From assembly GCA_007692425.1 (NCBI GenBank), contig RECG01000028.1:1-32200 (forward strand): 32,200 nt of DNA, written 5' to 3'. This document shows, piece after piece, positions 1 through 7,626 of the stretch. The DNA comes from Acholeplasmataceae bacterium. GTDB lineage: Bacteria; Bacillota_I; Bacilli_A; Acholeplasmatales; Acholeplasmataceae. The translations under genes were made by a program, and so were the position numbers. The notes below the pieces were generated by a model that saw only the letters and a program-made list of their open reading frames with translations, searched no databases and had not been told where the DNA came from. Position 1 is the first letter of the stretch, and each line of letters starts with the position of its first letter.

Positions 1-187
1 GCATGCGGATGACCTGACGCTGGTAATCTTCAAAATCTTGTGTCGTCGGCAAATCAATATTGACGACATTCGAGACCCACCAGGCCCGAAATGGCTTTGG
101 CGTATAACGGTCAGGCATCACGACAGGCGCCGTGGTATCAAAGTAAGTCACAGGTTTGTTGGTTTCAACATGAATGACATGCTTCAT
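1..187 (-). CDS. GHL10/DigH-like glycosyl hydrolase, N-terminal fragment (partial)
   Basis: The gene begins at the ATG at 187 and runs off the left edge, leaving 62 codons. An AGGAGG site lies 7 bases before the ATG, and the start overlaps the stop of the upstream GH4 gene as ATGA, so translation is probably coupled. Residues 33-48 (FRAWWVSNVVNIDLP) resemble the N-terminal R-x-W-V...NIDWP signature of the GHL10 (DUF187) family, which includes B. subtilis YngK and E. coli DigH/YddW. DigH cleaves peptide-free glycan strands of peptidoglycan. No signal peptide is visible at this start, so the protein may act in the cytoplasm on imported oligosaccharides. The family call rests on a short segment. 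The operon context of anmK and an amino-sugar kinase supports it. Confidence 0.5.
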   Translation of the reverse strand, partial: MKHVIHVETNKPVTYFDTTAPVVMPDRYTPKPFRAWWVSNVVNIDLPTTQDFEDYQRQVIRM

Positions 188-1503
188 GATGTTGCCTCCT
201 CATAATAACCGAGATGACGCCGATGCGCCTCGACGAGCTCATCAAAGACTTTTTCCGCCACCGTCACAGAAGTGGTCAAAGGATGAATCTTGAGCGCCAG
301 CAGGGCTTTGTCAAGATCACGTTCCTCGACGGCGTCCACCACCAGTTCCTCATAAGCCTTCATGTGCTGGACCAGTCCCCGGATGGCAACCGGCAGACGA
401 CCGATATGCACCGGCATCGGACCGTCCTTCGTGATGCGGGCCGTAATCTCCACCGCACAGCCGTCAGGCAGGTCGGTGATGTGTCCTTGGTTCATCGTGT
501 TGACCACCTGGTAGTCACGCTTGTCCCGCACGATCGAGGTGATGATGTTGCAGGCGACATCACTATAATAGGCACCGCCGCGTTGTTCAAGTTCCTTGGG
601 TTTGACCGCCAAGGCCGGATCAGCATATTGTTTGAACAAGGCTTCCTCGATGGTCTTGACGACTTCCGCCCGGGTCTTGCCCTGTCGGCATTGTTCAAGG
701 TTCGAGGCCAGCATCTCCTCTTGAAAATAGTAGTATTTGTGATAGGGGTTCGGATAAGCCCCGAGTTGTCTGATGAAGGTGGGCGAGAAAGCAAGCGGAT
801 CGATGTTTGCCATCGTCTGCTGCTTCGCACCGATCTTATCGATGACCGCCGGCAGACAATTCTTGTTTTGATGGTAAAGATGCAAAACATAAGACATGTG
901 GTTGAGTCCGGCAACCTCGGAAACGAGTTCTTTCGGTTTGACCTTCAAGACCTCGCTGAAATGATGCAGTTGATGAATCGGCACATTGCACAATCCGATG
1001 TAGCGATGCCAATCAGTCAGTCTGAAAACCGCTTCGCTCACGACACCGGCCGGATTGGTGAAATTGATCAACCAGGCCGAAGGACAACACACTTTCATGT
1101 CATCGATGATATCCAAGATGACAGGAATGGTACGTAGTGCCTTGAAAAGACCGCCGGCACCGTTCGTCTCTTGTCCCAACATGCCGTGACTGGCCGGAAT
1201 CCGTTCATCTAGAATGCGAGCTTCCATCAAACCGGCCCTGAACTGGGTGCAGACAAAATCAGCCCCTCGCAAGGCGGTTTTTCGATCTAGTGTCGCACTG
1301 ATCGTGATGGGAACACCAGCCTTTGCCACCATTCTTTCAGCCAATGCGGCGATGATATGGAGTTTGTCCCTGCCTTCTTCGATGTCGACCAGACGGATGC
1401 TTTTGACAGGCACTTCCGTGTAGCGCTTGATGAACCCTTCGATCAATTCAGGCGTGTAGGAAGAACCCCCGCCGATGACGACGATGTCAATCGCTTTTTT
1501 CAT
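184..1503 (-). CDS. GH4 family 6-phospho-glycosidase
   Basis: This 439-residue protein has the usual length and layout of glycoside hydrolase family 4. Residues 8-19 (VVIGGGSSYTPE) form the N-terminal NAD-binding loop, GQET occurs at 110-113, and the metal-binding signature CNVP starts at Cys172. A second metal ligand is expected at His202 in GLNH. Family members of this type (LicH, CelF/ChbF) cleave 6-phospho-beta-glucosides such as cellobiose-6-P or chitobiose-6-P by an NAD+- and Mn2+-dependent redox mechanism in the cytoplasm. The gene overlaps the upstream kinase by 17 bases and the downstream hydrolase by 4, so it sits inside a tight operon. No PTS gene is visible in the window. The phosphorylated substrate may instead come from the neighbouring kinase, which is an inference. 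The exact sugar cannot be read from the sequence. Confidence 0.88.
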   Translation of the reverse strand: MKKAIDIVVIGGGSSYTPELIEGFIKRYTEVPVKSIRLVDIEEGRDKLHIIAALAERMVAKAGVPITISATLDRKTALRGADFVCTQFRAGLMEARILDERIPASHGMLGQETNGAGGLFKALRTIPVILDIIDDMKVCCPSAWLINFTNPAGVVSEAVFRLTDWHRYIGLCNVPIHQLHHFSEVLKVKPKELVSEVAGLNHMSYVLHLYHQNKNCLPAVIDKIGAKQQTMANIDPLAFSPTFIRQLGAYPNPYHKYYYFQEEMLASNLEQCRQGKTRAEVVKTIEEALFKQYADPALAVKPKELEQRGGAYYSDVACNIITSIVRDKRDYQVVNTMNQGHITDLPDGCAVEITARITKDGPMPVHIGRLPVAIRGLVQHMKAYEELVVDAVEERDLDKALLALKIHPLTTSVTVAEKVFDELVEAHRRHLGYYEEATS

Positions 1504-2479
1504 GATTGTGCCAACTTTCTTTCAATGTTTGATCCAGCTTTTCATCCTGGGCGATGCCTAGATGGTCCAATGCAAACAGGTAGGCCCCGACCACCGGCGG
1601 GTAGACGGGATGAATGATATAAGCTTTCGGAACGATGGTTTTCAATTGCTGTTCGAAAGCCTCCAAGAAACAAGGGCTCTCGCTTTGAAACACCCTGCCA
1701 CCGACGACCACAGGCACCGTTTCATGCTCGCTGCCGACCTGTCGGATCACACCGGCGGTCTGCCAACCGACATGGAACCCCGCTTCACGCAAAATATCTT
1801 GTGAGACGACATCGCCAGCCAACGCCAGACGGTTGACCAAAGCGGTGATCGATCCCATGACGTCACGTGGCAGACGGTATGTCGGATAAAAGAAGGGCAC
1901 GACCTCGGCCATGGTCCGGCAGTCCAACAACAAGGGAATCTCCGTTTTCAACAAGGTGTCGTGATAAGTCAGTTCATCGGCCCTGAAGGCATGATGCAAG
2001 GCCGCTCTGGCGATGTCAAGTCCGCCGCCATAAATGCCTAACACAAACCCCAAAGAACGCAAAATGGCTTTCTTGCCATCATGACCGATGGCGGCGGCAT
2101 TGGTGCCGGTCCCTGATATGGCGACCGCGCCAAAAGCTGATTTAAGACCGCTACGCATCACGATCCAAGCATCATTGGTGACGACAAACGGTGTTTGGTT
2201 GAACATGGATCGGCAAGCTGCTTCCAGTTTTTCATAATCCTCGGGCAGGTCGGCACCGGAAATGCCGAGATAAACCATTGCGATTTGACGATGTTGCACA
2301 TCAAGTTCAACAAGGGCATCCTGATACAAGGTGCCGATCACCTTCTTAAAATGGTTGATGCCGATCGATTGGTGGTTGCAACCAAGGCCCAGTTTCTGAT
2401 ACAAGACATGGCCCTGGTCGTCGAAGACGGCAAGATGGGTCTTGGTGCCCCCGCCGTCAAAGGCGAAAATCAATCTCAT
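1487..2479 (-). CDS. BadF/BadG-type N-acetylglucosamine (or MurNAc) kinase
   Basis: This 330-residue protein belongs to the BadF/BadG/BcrA/BcrD ATPase family of the ASKHA superfamily. The phosphate-1 loop is DGGGTKT at residues 8-14. GISGAD near residue 72 and ISGTGTNAA near 121 match the phosphate-2 region of eukaryotic NAGK and bacterial MurK-like kinases. Such enzymes phosphorylate GlcNAc, MurNAc or glucosamine at O6 or O1 with ATP in the cytoplasm. The gene begins 21 bases after anmK ends and overlaps the GH4 gene by 17 bases, which indicates a single transcript. The partnership with AnmK makes a role in using cell-wall amino sugars likely. GlcNAc versus MurNAc specificity is not readable from the sequence. 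Confidence 0.8.
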   Translation of the reverse strand: MRLIFAFDGGGTKTHLAVFDDQGHVLYQKLGLGCNHQSIGINHFKKVIGTLYQDALVELDVQHRQIAMVYLGISGADLPEDYEKLEAACRSMFNQTPFVVTNDAWIVMRSGLKSAFGAVAISGTGTNAAAIGHDGKKAILRSLGFVLGIYGGGLDIARAALHHAFRADELTYHDTLLKTEIPLLLDCRTMAEVVPFFYPTYRLPRDVMGSITALVNRLALAGDVVSQDILREAGFHVGWQTAGVIRQVGSEHETVPVVVGGRVFQSESPCFLEAFEQQLKTIVPKAYIIHPVYPPVVGAYLFALDHLGIAQDEKLDQTLKESWHNHEKSD

Positions 2480-2500
2480 GATGTCTCCTTAGGATTAACG

Positions 2501-3658
2501 CTAATCCGATGTGAATGGTTTTGGATGAATCTGGCCGAGCACGACGGCGCTTTTCGCCCCCGTCGCACCTGGCACGTTGGCCGGGTGCCCCGACAACGTC
2601 GCGTGACCTAAAATGATGAAGGCCAGCGCTTCCTTGGCGGCGCTGTCAAAGCCCGTTTGTTCCAAGGTCATGACCTTGACTTCAGGCAAATGGTCCGTAA
2701 TCAGGCTCACCAGCAAGGGATGGAAGGCACCGCCGCCGCCGATCAACAACTCGTCAAGCGGCACCCGGTTCATGACAAAATCCCGGCATGCCTGGACAAT
2801 CGACAAGGCGGTCCAATGGACCAACGTGGTCAGCACATCGTGCTTGTCCATGTCTTGGCAGAGATCAATGAGATGGCTGATTATCGGCTCACCGAACCGT
2901 TCGCGACCCGTTGATTTCGGGGGTGTCAAAACGAAAAAAGGGTGTTCCATCAAGTATTTAAGCAAATCGGGCAGGAGCCGGCCTTTCGAAGCCAGCAAAC
3001 CATCCTTGTCATAAGGCAAGTCGAACGCATGGTCACACCAGCCATCCATGACCATCACACCAGGTCCGGTATCAAACGCGAACACCTGGTCAAGACCGCC
3101 ACCTTTGGGCAACACGGTCAGATTGGCGATGCCGCCGATATTCAAGACTGCCCGGTGTCTGTCTTCACGGCTGAAAAGCACATGGTCAGCGTAAGGGACC
3201 AACGGTGCACCCTGTCCGCCCGCGGCCATGTCAGCCGGCCGGAAATTACTGACCACAGTGGTCTGACATGTCGCGGCGATGACGGCACCCTCACCCAATT
3301 GCAGGGTTGACGCCACCTGTCCATCTTCAGGATCAGGCATGTGCCAGACGGTCTGGCCGTGCGAGGCGATGAAATCCAATGCTGAAAGGGCGACATGATG
3401 ATGAGCACAAACCGTTTTGACTGCTTGGGCATACGCCATGCCCAGTTCGACATTCAGACTACAGACCAAGGCGGTGGTGACATGTTGGTTGTTGATGACC
3501 TGGCGGATTCTCGACAGCAAGCCAGGTTCATAGGAAATGGTCATGAAGCCGACCGTTTCTAGACGGATATGCGGAAAATCACCCTCGATCCGGGCGATTG
3601 CGACATCAATGCCATCAAGCGAGGTACCGCTCATGATGCCTACTGCCAGTTTGTTCAT
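2501..3658 (-). CDS. anmK: anhydro-N-acetylmuramic acid kinase
   Basis: AnmK opens the 1,6-anhydro ring of anhydro-MurNAc and phosphorylates it to MurNAc-6-phosphate in peptidoglycan recycling. The 385-residue protein starts GIMSGTSLDGIDVA (residues 7-20), the diagnostic ATP-binding signature. It also carries LNIGGIANLT and DTGPGVMVMDG, as the family does. I chose the ATG at 3658 because an upstream ATG at 3682 lies inside the probable -10 box. The Shine-Dalgarno site before 3658 is weak. The next step in the known pathway, the MurQ etherase, is not in this window. The gene heads the operon anmK-kinase-GH4-GHL10. Confidence 0.95.
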   Translation of the reverse strand: MNKLAVGIMSGTSLDGIDVAIARIEGDFPHIRLETVGFMTISYEPGLLSRIRQVINNQHVTTALVCSLNVELGMAYAQAVKTVCAHHHVALSALDFIASHGQTVWHMPDPEDGQVASTLQLGEGAVIAATCQTTVVSNFRPADMAAGGQGAPLVPYADHVLFSREDRHRAVLNIGGIANLTVLPKGGGLDQVFAFDTGPGVMVMDGWCDHAFDLPYDKDGLLASKGRLLPDLLKYLMEHPFFVLTPPKSTGRERFGEPIISHLIDLCQDMDKHDVLTTLVHWTALSIVQACRDFVMNRVPLDELLIGGGGAFHPLLVSLITDHLPEVKVMTLEQTGFDSAAKEALAFIILGHATLSGHPANVPGATGAKSAVVLGQIHPKPFTSD

Positions 3659-3680
3659 GGGATCACATCCATCTGTCTTC

Positions 3681-3710
3681 ATTATATAATTCATCCTTGT
3701 GTGAAAACAA
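3681..3710 (-). promoter_or_regulatory. probable promoter of the anmK operon
   Basis: Reading the minus strand, a TTGTTT -35 (3705-3710) is followed after 18 bases by TATAAT (3681-3686). Transcription would begin about 15 bases before the anmK ATG at 3658, leaving a very short leader. This also argues against the upstream ATG at 3682. Confidence 0.55.
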
Positions 3711-3738
3711 TGCGCGAGTGGTGTTTCGGTCGTTTTTT

Positions 3739-3781
3739 TCAAAAATAAAAAAAAGAGAGCCAGGCAGAAAGATGCCGGCTC
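3739..3781 (-). terminator. intrinsic terminator of lgt
   Basis: On the minus strand a GAGCC...GGCTC stem (arms 3777-3781 and 3757-3761), extended by GGCA/TGCC with one bulge, is followed by a run of eight Ts and further T-rich sequence (3739-3756). It lies 33 bases past the lgt stop. Confidence 0.8.
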
Positions 3782-3813
3782 ATCTGATTGACAAACACTC
3801 ATGTTCCATCACG

Positions 3814-4620
3814 TCAGGCGATGGTCGGCTGACCCTTGTCAGCCATCTTGGCCCCATCACGATTGAAACGGTAAACCAAAATCCCGATCGTGACGAGAAT
3901 CAAGCTGATCCATTGCGAGGTCGACAACAGCCAGAGACCACCACGGATCTCGTCACCTCTTAAAAACTCATTGAAAAACCGGAAGGTGCCATAAGCGACC
4001 AGGTAAAGGGAAACAAAGATGTAAGGGCGATGACGTTTCCGGTATTTGAAAAACAGAAAGAGCATGGTCAGAAACAAGGTGATATTGAACAAGGCTTCAT
4101 ACAACTGGGTGGGGTGCACCCGCACACCGGCATAAGGATAAGAAGCCTCGAACGGAAAGACGACACCGAAGATGCTTTCAGTCGGTTTGCCATGACAACA
4201 ACCTGCCAGGAAGCAGCCGATACGGCCGCACCCATGACCAAGTGGCAACGCCACGATGAACAAATTCACATACTTCAACGGATCAAGCCGATATCGGCGG
4301 ATATAAAAGAAAGCGATACCGATGGCACCGATCAACCCGCCATAAAAGACGAGACCGCCACTGAACACAACCGGCAAAATCATCGAGGGATCCTGGATCA
4401 TCGTGCCGATATGTGTCAAGACAAAGAGAATACGTGCGCCCAACAGGGCGCCGATGATGATGAAAGCTGACAAAAACAAAATCTCTTTCGGGGGTAAATG
4501 ATAAAGCGGATGACGCTTGTTGATGATCAACACCGCAGCAATCGCGATCAAGAAACCGATGACCATCAAGATATGGTAAGTCTGAATGCGTAAATCACCT
4601 AGTTCCAAGTACGGATACAT
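3814..4620 (-). CDS. lgt: prolipoprotein diacylglyceryl transferase
   Basis: Lgt moves a diacylglyceryl group from phosphatidylglycerol to the lipobox cysteine of prelipoproteins in the cytoplasmic membrane. The 268-residue protein is strongly hydrophobic with about seven membrane segments. It carries the Lgt signature around residues 129-144 (HGCGRIGCFLAGCCHG, with His129 and Arg133). The cysteine-rich GCFLAGCCHG version replaces the more usual GNFINGE, and I recall this form from other Bacillota. Later segments such as HPTQLYEAL (near 168-176) and RFFNEFLRGDE (near 213-223) also match the family. An AGGAGG-like site lies 10 bases before the ATG. Its substrates in this window would include the lipoproteins at 7627 and 20384. 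It has its own promoter and terminator and is not part of the anmK operon. Confidence 0.93.
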   Translation of the reverse strand: MYPYLELGDLRIQTYHILMVIGFLIAIAAVLIINKRHPLYHLPPKEILFLSAFIIIGALLGARILFVLTHIGTMIQDPSMILPVVFSGGLVFYGGLIGAIGIAFFYIRRYRLDPLKYVNLFIVALPLGHGCGRIGCFLAGCCHGKPTESIFGVVFPFEASYPYAGVRVHPTQLYEALFNITLFLTMLFLFFKYRKRHRPYIFVSLYLVAYGTFRFFNEFLRGDEIRGGLWLLSTSQWISLILVTIGILVYRFNRDGAKMADKGQPTIA

Positions 4621-4671
4621 GCAAGTCTTTCCTCCTGGGTGTACAAGATGATGATCAAGTTTGGTGAAACC

Positions 4672-4700
4672 ATGATAGCATGAATCGTTGACGACATCAA
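4672..4700 (-). promoter_or_regulatory. probable lgt promoter
   Basis: On the minus strand TTGATG (4695-4700) is separated by 17 bases from TATCAT (4672-4677), which is preceded by TGC and so forms an extended -10. It lies about 50 bases upstream of the lgt start. Confidence 0.6.
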
Positions 4701-4726
4701 GACCTGCTCATCATTCCATGAATGAA

Positions 4727-4748
4727 AAACGCATATCCCTATGCGTTT
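4727..4748 (-). terminator. intrinsic terminator of the RpiR-type regulator gene
   Basis: A perfect 9-bp stem AAACGCATA/TATGCGTTT (arms 4727-4735 and 4740-4748) has a 4-base loop and ends in a short T stretch on the minus strand. It overlaps the stop codon of the regulator gene at 4747-4749. Confidence 0.7.
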
Positions 4749-5598
4749 AACGTTTATAGCGTTTGAAGGTTTCAAAGGTCATTTCCAAGGTCTTGACCGA
4801 TCGTTCGATGTCAATATAGGCACAATTGGCAAACAAGGCATCGACGACACACAATTGTGACATACGGGAAGTGGTGGCCGCACTTCTGAACTCGCTTTCC
4901 AATGATGACGTATATAAAACGATGTCGGACAAATCGGCCAGCAACGAGGACCCGAACTTGACAATGCTGATGATGTTGGCCTTTTTCTCACGCGCCAACA
5001 AAGCCGCGCTGATGATTTCTTTCGTCTTCCCTGAATTGGACACAAAGATGACGACATCCTTTGGATTGATGAATGTTGCATCAACCAACTGCTCATGCGA
5101 TTCGCCCTGGGCGATGGCGAATTTGTTGATGCGTCTGAGTTTCATTTCAAGGTCCTTGCAAACCAGGTAGGATGAACCTTTGCCGAAAATCAGGATCTTA
5201 CGTGCCTCCATGATGGTCTTCGCCGCTGTTTGCAGGGCTTTTTCATCATATAGACGCAAGGTATCCTCAAGCACGCGGATGTTGTTTTCCATGGTCATCC
5301 GACCGAAATTGGCGTCCTTGGAAAGAATCACGTCTTCGTGGTCACGTTGTTCGGGGATTTCGACCTTCGCGTTGGCCAGGATGAAATCAATCTTGAAATC
5401 CTTGAAACCGCGATAACCGAGTTTTTTACACATGCGGACCACCGAAGCAGGTGACGTGTAAGCCGCCTCAGCGATTTTTTCCACACTAAAATCCTTGAGA
5501 ACAGCCTTGTTCTCAATCAAATAGTCCAAGACAGCACGTTCAGTCATGCTCAGATCTTCCTTGTTCTTGAGCATATTCAACATGACGCTGATGGCCAT
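4747..5598 (-). CDS. RpiR/MurR-type transcriptional regulator with SIS domain
   Basis: The protein has an N-terminal RpiR helix-turn-helix (about residues 15-75, including AEAAYTSPASVVRMCKKLGY). A C-terminal SIS sugar-phosphate-binding domain follows (about 125-255), with FGKGSSY and FVSNSGKTKE as the phosphate-binding loops. Regulators of this family sense phosphosugars; MurR, for example, responds to MurNAc-6-P. The gene is divergent from the GPH sugar transporter and lies next to the amino-sugar operon, so these are its likely targets. The start is uncertain. A GGAG lies only 2 bases before the ATG at 5598 and overlaps a GTG at 5601, while the internal ATG at 5583 would give the N-terminus MLNMLKNKEDLSMTER, more typical of the family. 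Confidence 0.88.
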   Translation of the reverse strand: MAISVMLNMLKNKEDLSMTERAVLDYLIENKAVLKDFSVEKIAEAAYTSPASVVRMCKKLGYRGFKDFKIDFILANAKVEIPEQRDHEDVILSKDANFGRMTMENNIRVLEDTLRLYDEKALQTAAKTIMEARKILIFGKGSSYLVCKDLEMKLRRINKFAIAQGESHEQLVDATFINPKDVVIFVSNSGKTKEIISAALLAREKKANIISIVKFGSSLLADLSDIVLYTSSLESEFRSAATTSRMSQLCVVDALFANCAYIDIERSVKTLEMTFETFKRYKR

Positions 5599-5650
5599 CA
5601 CTCCGTTTCATTATGACAATCGTTTTGAAATGTTGCAAGCTTGTGTCTCT

Positions 5651-5659
5651 ATTATAACA
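5651..5659 (-). promoter_or_regulatory. extended -10 promoter element of the RpiR-type regulator gene
   Basis: The minus strand reads TGTTATAAT, a perfect extended -10. A consensus TTGACA lies farther upstream at 5684-5689, but at 30 bases it is too far to be its -35. The promoter would therefore depend on the extended -10, or is only approximate. Confidence 0.45.
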
Positions 5660-5713
5660 TATAACGCGCACGAAGATGCAGGACATTGTCAACCCTTCTT
5701 TATGCCGGGAATG

Positions 5714-5757
5714 ATTGATATTTCATTGATACAAATGTCATGATTACATGTTACAAT
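5714..5757 (+). promoter_or_regulatory. probable GPH transporter promoter with upstream direct repeats
   Basis: TGTTACAAT (5749-5757) is an extended -10. Just upstream, ATTGATA occurs twice with an 11-bp period (5714-5720 and 5725-5731), on the same face of the helix and across the expected -35. In the space between two divergent genes this is a natural place for the RpiR-type regulator to bind. The operator role is inference. Confidence 0.4.
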
Positions 5758-5871
5758 AATGCCAACAAGCCGCTTGTCCAAACGGTGTGAATCAACCCAC
5801 CTTCAACACGATGTTTACCTCAACCATCACACGGACAAATGACACACCATCCATGAAAGGGAATTGAATCC

Positions 5872-7314
5872 ATGAACGTAAACGAACGAAGCATCAGAGG
5901 AAAACTGGGATACGGTATCGCCGACATCTATGGCGGTGGCGCCTTCCTCATCATCAGCATTCTTTTTTTGGTCTTCATGACCGACATCGTCGGCATGAAT
6001 CCTTTTTGGGCAGGCTCGATCCCGTTGATCGGCCGCATCTGGGATGCGGTCACCGATCCGCTCATGGGCGCGATTGTCGACAAGACCCGCTCCCGTTTCG
6101 GCTCAAAGCGTCTCTATCTCTTGGTCGGTAGCTTTGTCGCCGCGGTGACCTTCGCCTTGCTCTGGTTCAGTTTCAACGGATCGGCAGGCGCCCAATATGT
6201 CTTTTATCTGGCCGCCTTCATCTTGTTCTCCACCGGTTTCACGATTGTCATGGTGCCTTACAACGCCTTGTTGCCCGACATGGTGAGCGACTATCATTTG
6301 CGTGGGCAATACACCGGCTTCCGCATGATTTTCTCAGCCTTGTCCGCCATCCTGGCCGGACTCCTGCCTGACATCATCATCCGCGGTGCGGGTGGCGGAG
6401 GTCAGGGCTTCATGATCATGGGCATCGTTTTTGGTCTGATTTTCTTTGTCAGCCTGTTGCTATGCTTTCTCAACACATGGGAACTTGAAAAGACCGACAA
6501 ACAAGTGGAACGTCACGGGATCCGCTACGCCGTCTCAGTTTTCAAAAACCGTTCTTTCCGCATCTATCTGGGCATTTTCCTGTTTGCACAAGGATCCGCT
6601 GATTTCATGATGGCCCTTGTCATCTATTTCCTGGCGGTTGTCTTACGTCAATCCGACCAATACGTGTTTGTCATGTCCGGTGTCCTGAGCGCACAGCTGA
6701 TCGCCATGGTGCTCTATCAATTCCTGCTCAAGAAACATGCCAAGACCCTCCCGGTCATGATCGGATTCCCCCTGCAGATCGCCGCCAGCCTGGCCATGCT
6801 CTTTTTCGCCTACGCAGGCGCACCCATCCTGCCCATCGTCTTCCTCTCGTTCCTGGCTGGATTCGGAACAGCCGGAGGCACGGTCACCTCATTCGCGATT
6901 CTGGCTGACATGGCCGATGTCGATGAATTGATTACTTCCGAACGACGCGCAGGCACCTACTCAGGCATGGCGACCTTCACCCGCAAGATCGCCAATGGCA
7001 TGGCGCTGGGTCTCGTCGGTGCGCTGTTGTTTTTGATCGGTTACGACGGCAGCCTCGCTGTCCAGAGCGCCACGGCCGTCATGGGCATCCGTCTGATGTT
7101 CGTGTTGTTGCCAATCTTGTTCTTGTTGCTCACTTTTGTCTTCATCCGGATTTATCCGGTCACACAGGATGCCTTCAAGGTGTTGAGCGCACAAATTGAA
7201 GCCAGAAGAAAACAGGAACCGATTGAAGCGACCGCAGCCGAAATCGCCCTTTGTGAACAAATGACCGGATATGCATATGATCAACTATGGAAAAAAGACA
7301 ACGCAAGTCTCTAA
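5872..7314 (+). CDS. GPH-family (MelB-like) sugar:cation symporter
   Basis: This 480-residue integral membrane protein has about twelve hydrophobic segments. The N-terminal GPH signature is present: YGIADIYGGGAF (about residues 14-25) and WDAVTDPLMGAIVDKTRSRFG (about 57-77), the cation/sugar-binding and loop 2-3 region of the MelB/XylP/UidB family. Members import glycosides with Na+ or H+ in unphosphorylated form. The gene is single, divergent from the RpiR regulator, and reads away from the amino-sugar operon. It could supply a wall-derived or plant-derived disaccharide to the kinase and GH4 enzyme. The substrate is unknown. The GAAAGGG ribosome site is 10 bases before the ATG. Confidence 0.88.
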   Translation: MNVNERSIRGKLGYGIADIYGGGAFLIISILFLVFMTDIVGMNPFWAGSIPLIGRIWDAVTDPLMGAIVDKTRSRFGSKRLYLLVGSFVAAVTFALLWFSFNGSAGAQYVFYLAAFILFSTGFTIVMVPYNALLPDMVSDYHLRGQYTGFRMIFSALSAILAGLLPDIIIRGAGGGGQGFMIMGIVFGLIFFVSLLLCFLNTWELEKTDKQVERHGIRYAVSVFKNRSFRIYLGIFLFAQGSADFMMALVIYFLAVVLRQSDQYVFVMSGVLSAQLIAMVLYQFLLKKHAKTLPVMIGFPLQIAASLAMLFFAYAGAPILPIVFLSFLAGFGTAGGTVTSFAILADMADVDELITSERRAGTYSGMATFTRKIANGMALGLVGALLFLIGYDGSLAVQSATAVMGIRLMFVLLPILFLLLTFVFIRIYPVTQDAFKVLSAQIEARRKQEPIEATAAEIALCEQMTGYAYDQLWKKDNASL

Positions 7315-7400
7315 GACTTTTTTCCCAGGTTGCAATGTTTTCAATCGACCTATGTCACCATACCGAAAGGATGATGAAGAGGTTGCCAATCAAAACAAGT

Positions 7401-7429
7401 TTGCAATTTCATGTTAAATAAGATAAACT
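7401..7429 (+). promoter_or_regulatory. candidate promoter between the GPH transporter and lipoprotein genes
   Basis: TTGCAA (7401-7406) and TAAACT (7424-7429) are spaced by 17 bases. The inverted repeat at 7457-7489 follows, so a transcript from here would meet that hairpin before reaching the lipoprotein gene at 7627. Confidence 0.35.
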
Positions 7430-7456
7430 ATGAATAAGAGCAACGATTAACCAACA

Positions 7457-7489
7457 ACATGCAGCGGGAGCCGGCTCTCCGCTGCATGT
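7457..7489. terminator. long GC-rich inverted repeat, likely terminator after the GPH transporter gene
   Basis: Arms starting ACATGCAGCGG and ending CCGCTGCATGT pair perfectly for 11 bp and continue through GAGCC/GGCTC with one bulged base. The T-run after it is poor (TTTG), so it may be a weak terminator or an RNA-stabilising hairpin. Apart from this and the candidate promoter, I see nothing else in the roughly 310-base gap 7315-7626. Confidence 0.5.
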
Positions 7490-7626
7490 TTGATTCATAG
7501 AAATCCTTTTTTGCCGTTCATCTTGTTCAAGTCATTGGATACCTCATAGGCTTGCGTCGATGACAAACGCCAACAGGCAACAGCCGGTCATGCCGGTCAA
7601 ACATAAAAATAGAAAGAGGGGATTCG

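Noticed and set aside
214-1137. 307-codon plus-strand frame
   Set aside because: It is the antisense of the GH4 gene, rich in Arg, His and Asp as antisense frames here tend to be, with no domain and no ribosome site.
5684-5689. TTGACA on the minus strand as -35 of the regulator promoter
   Set aside because: The spacing to TATAAT is 30 bases, far from the required 16-19.
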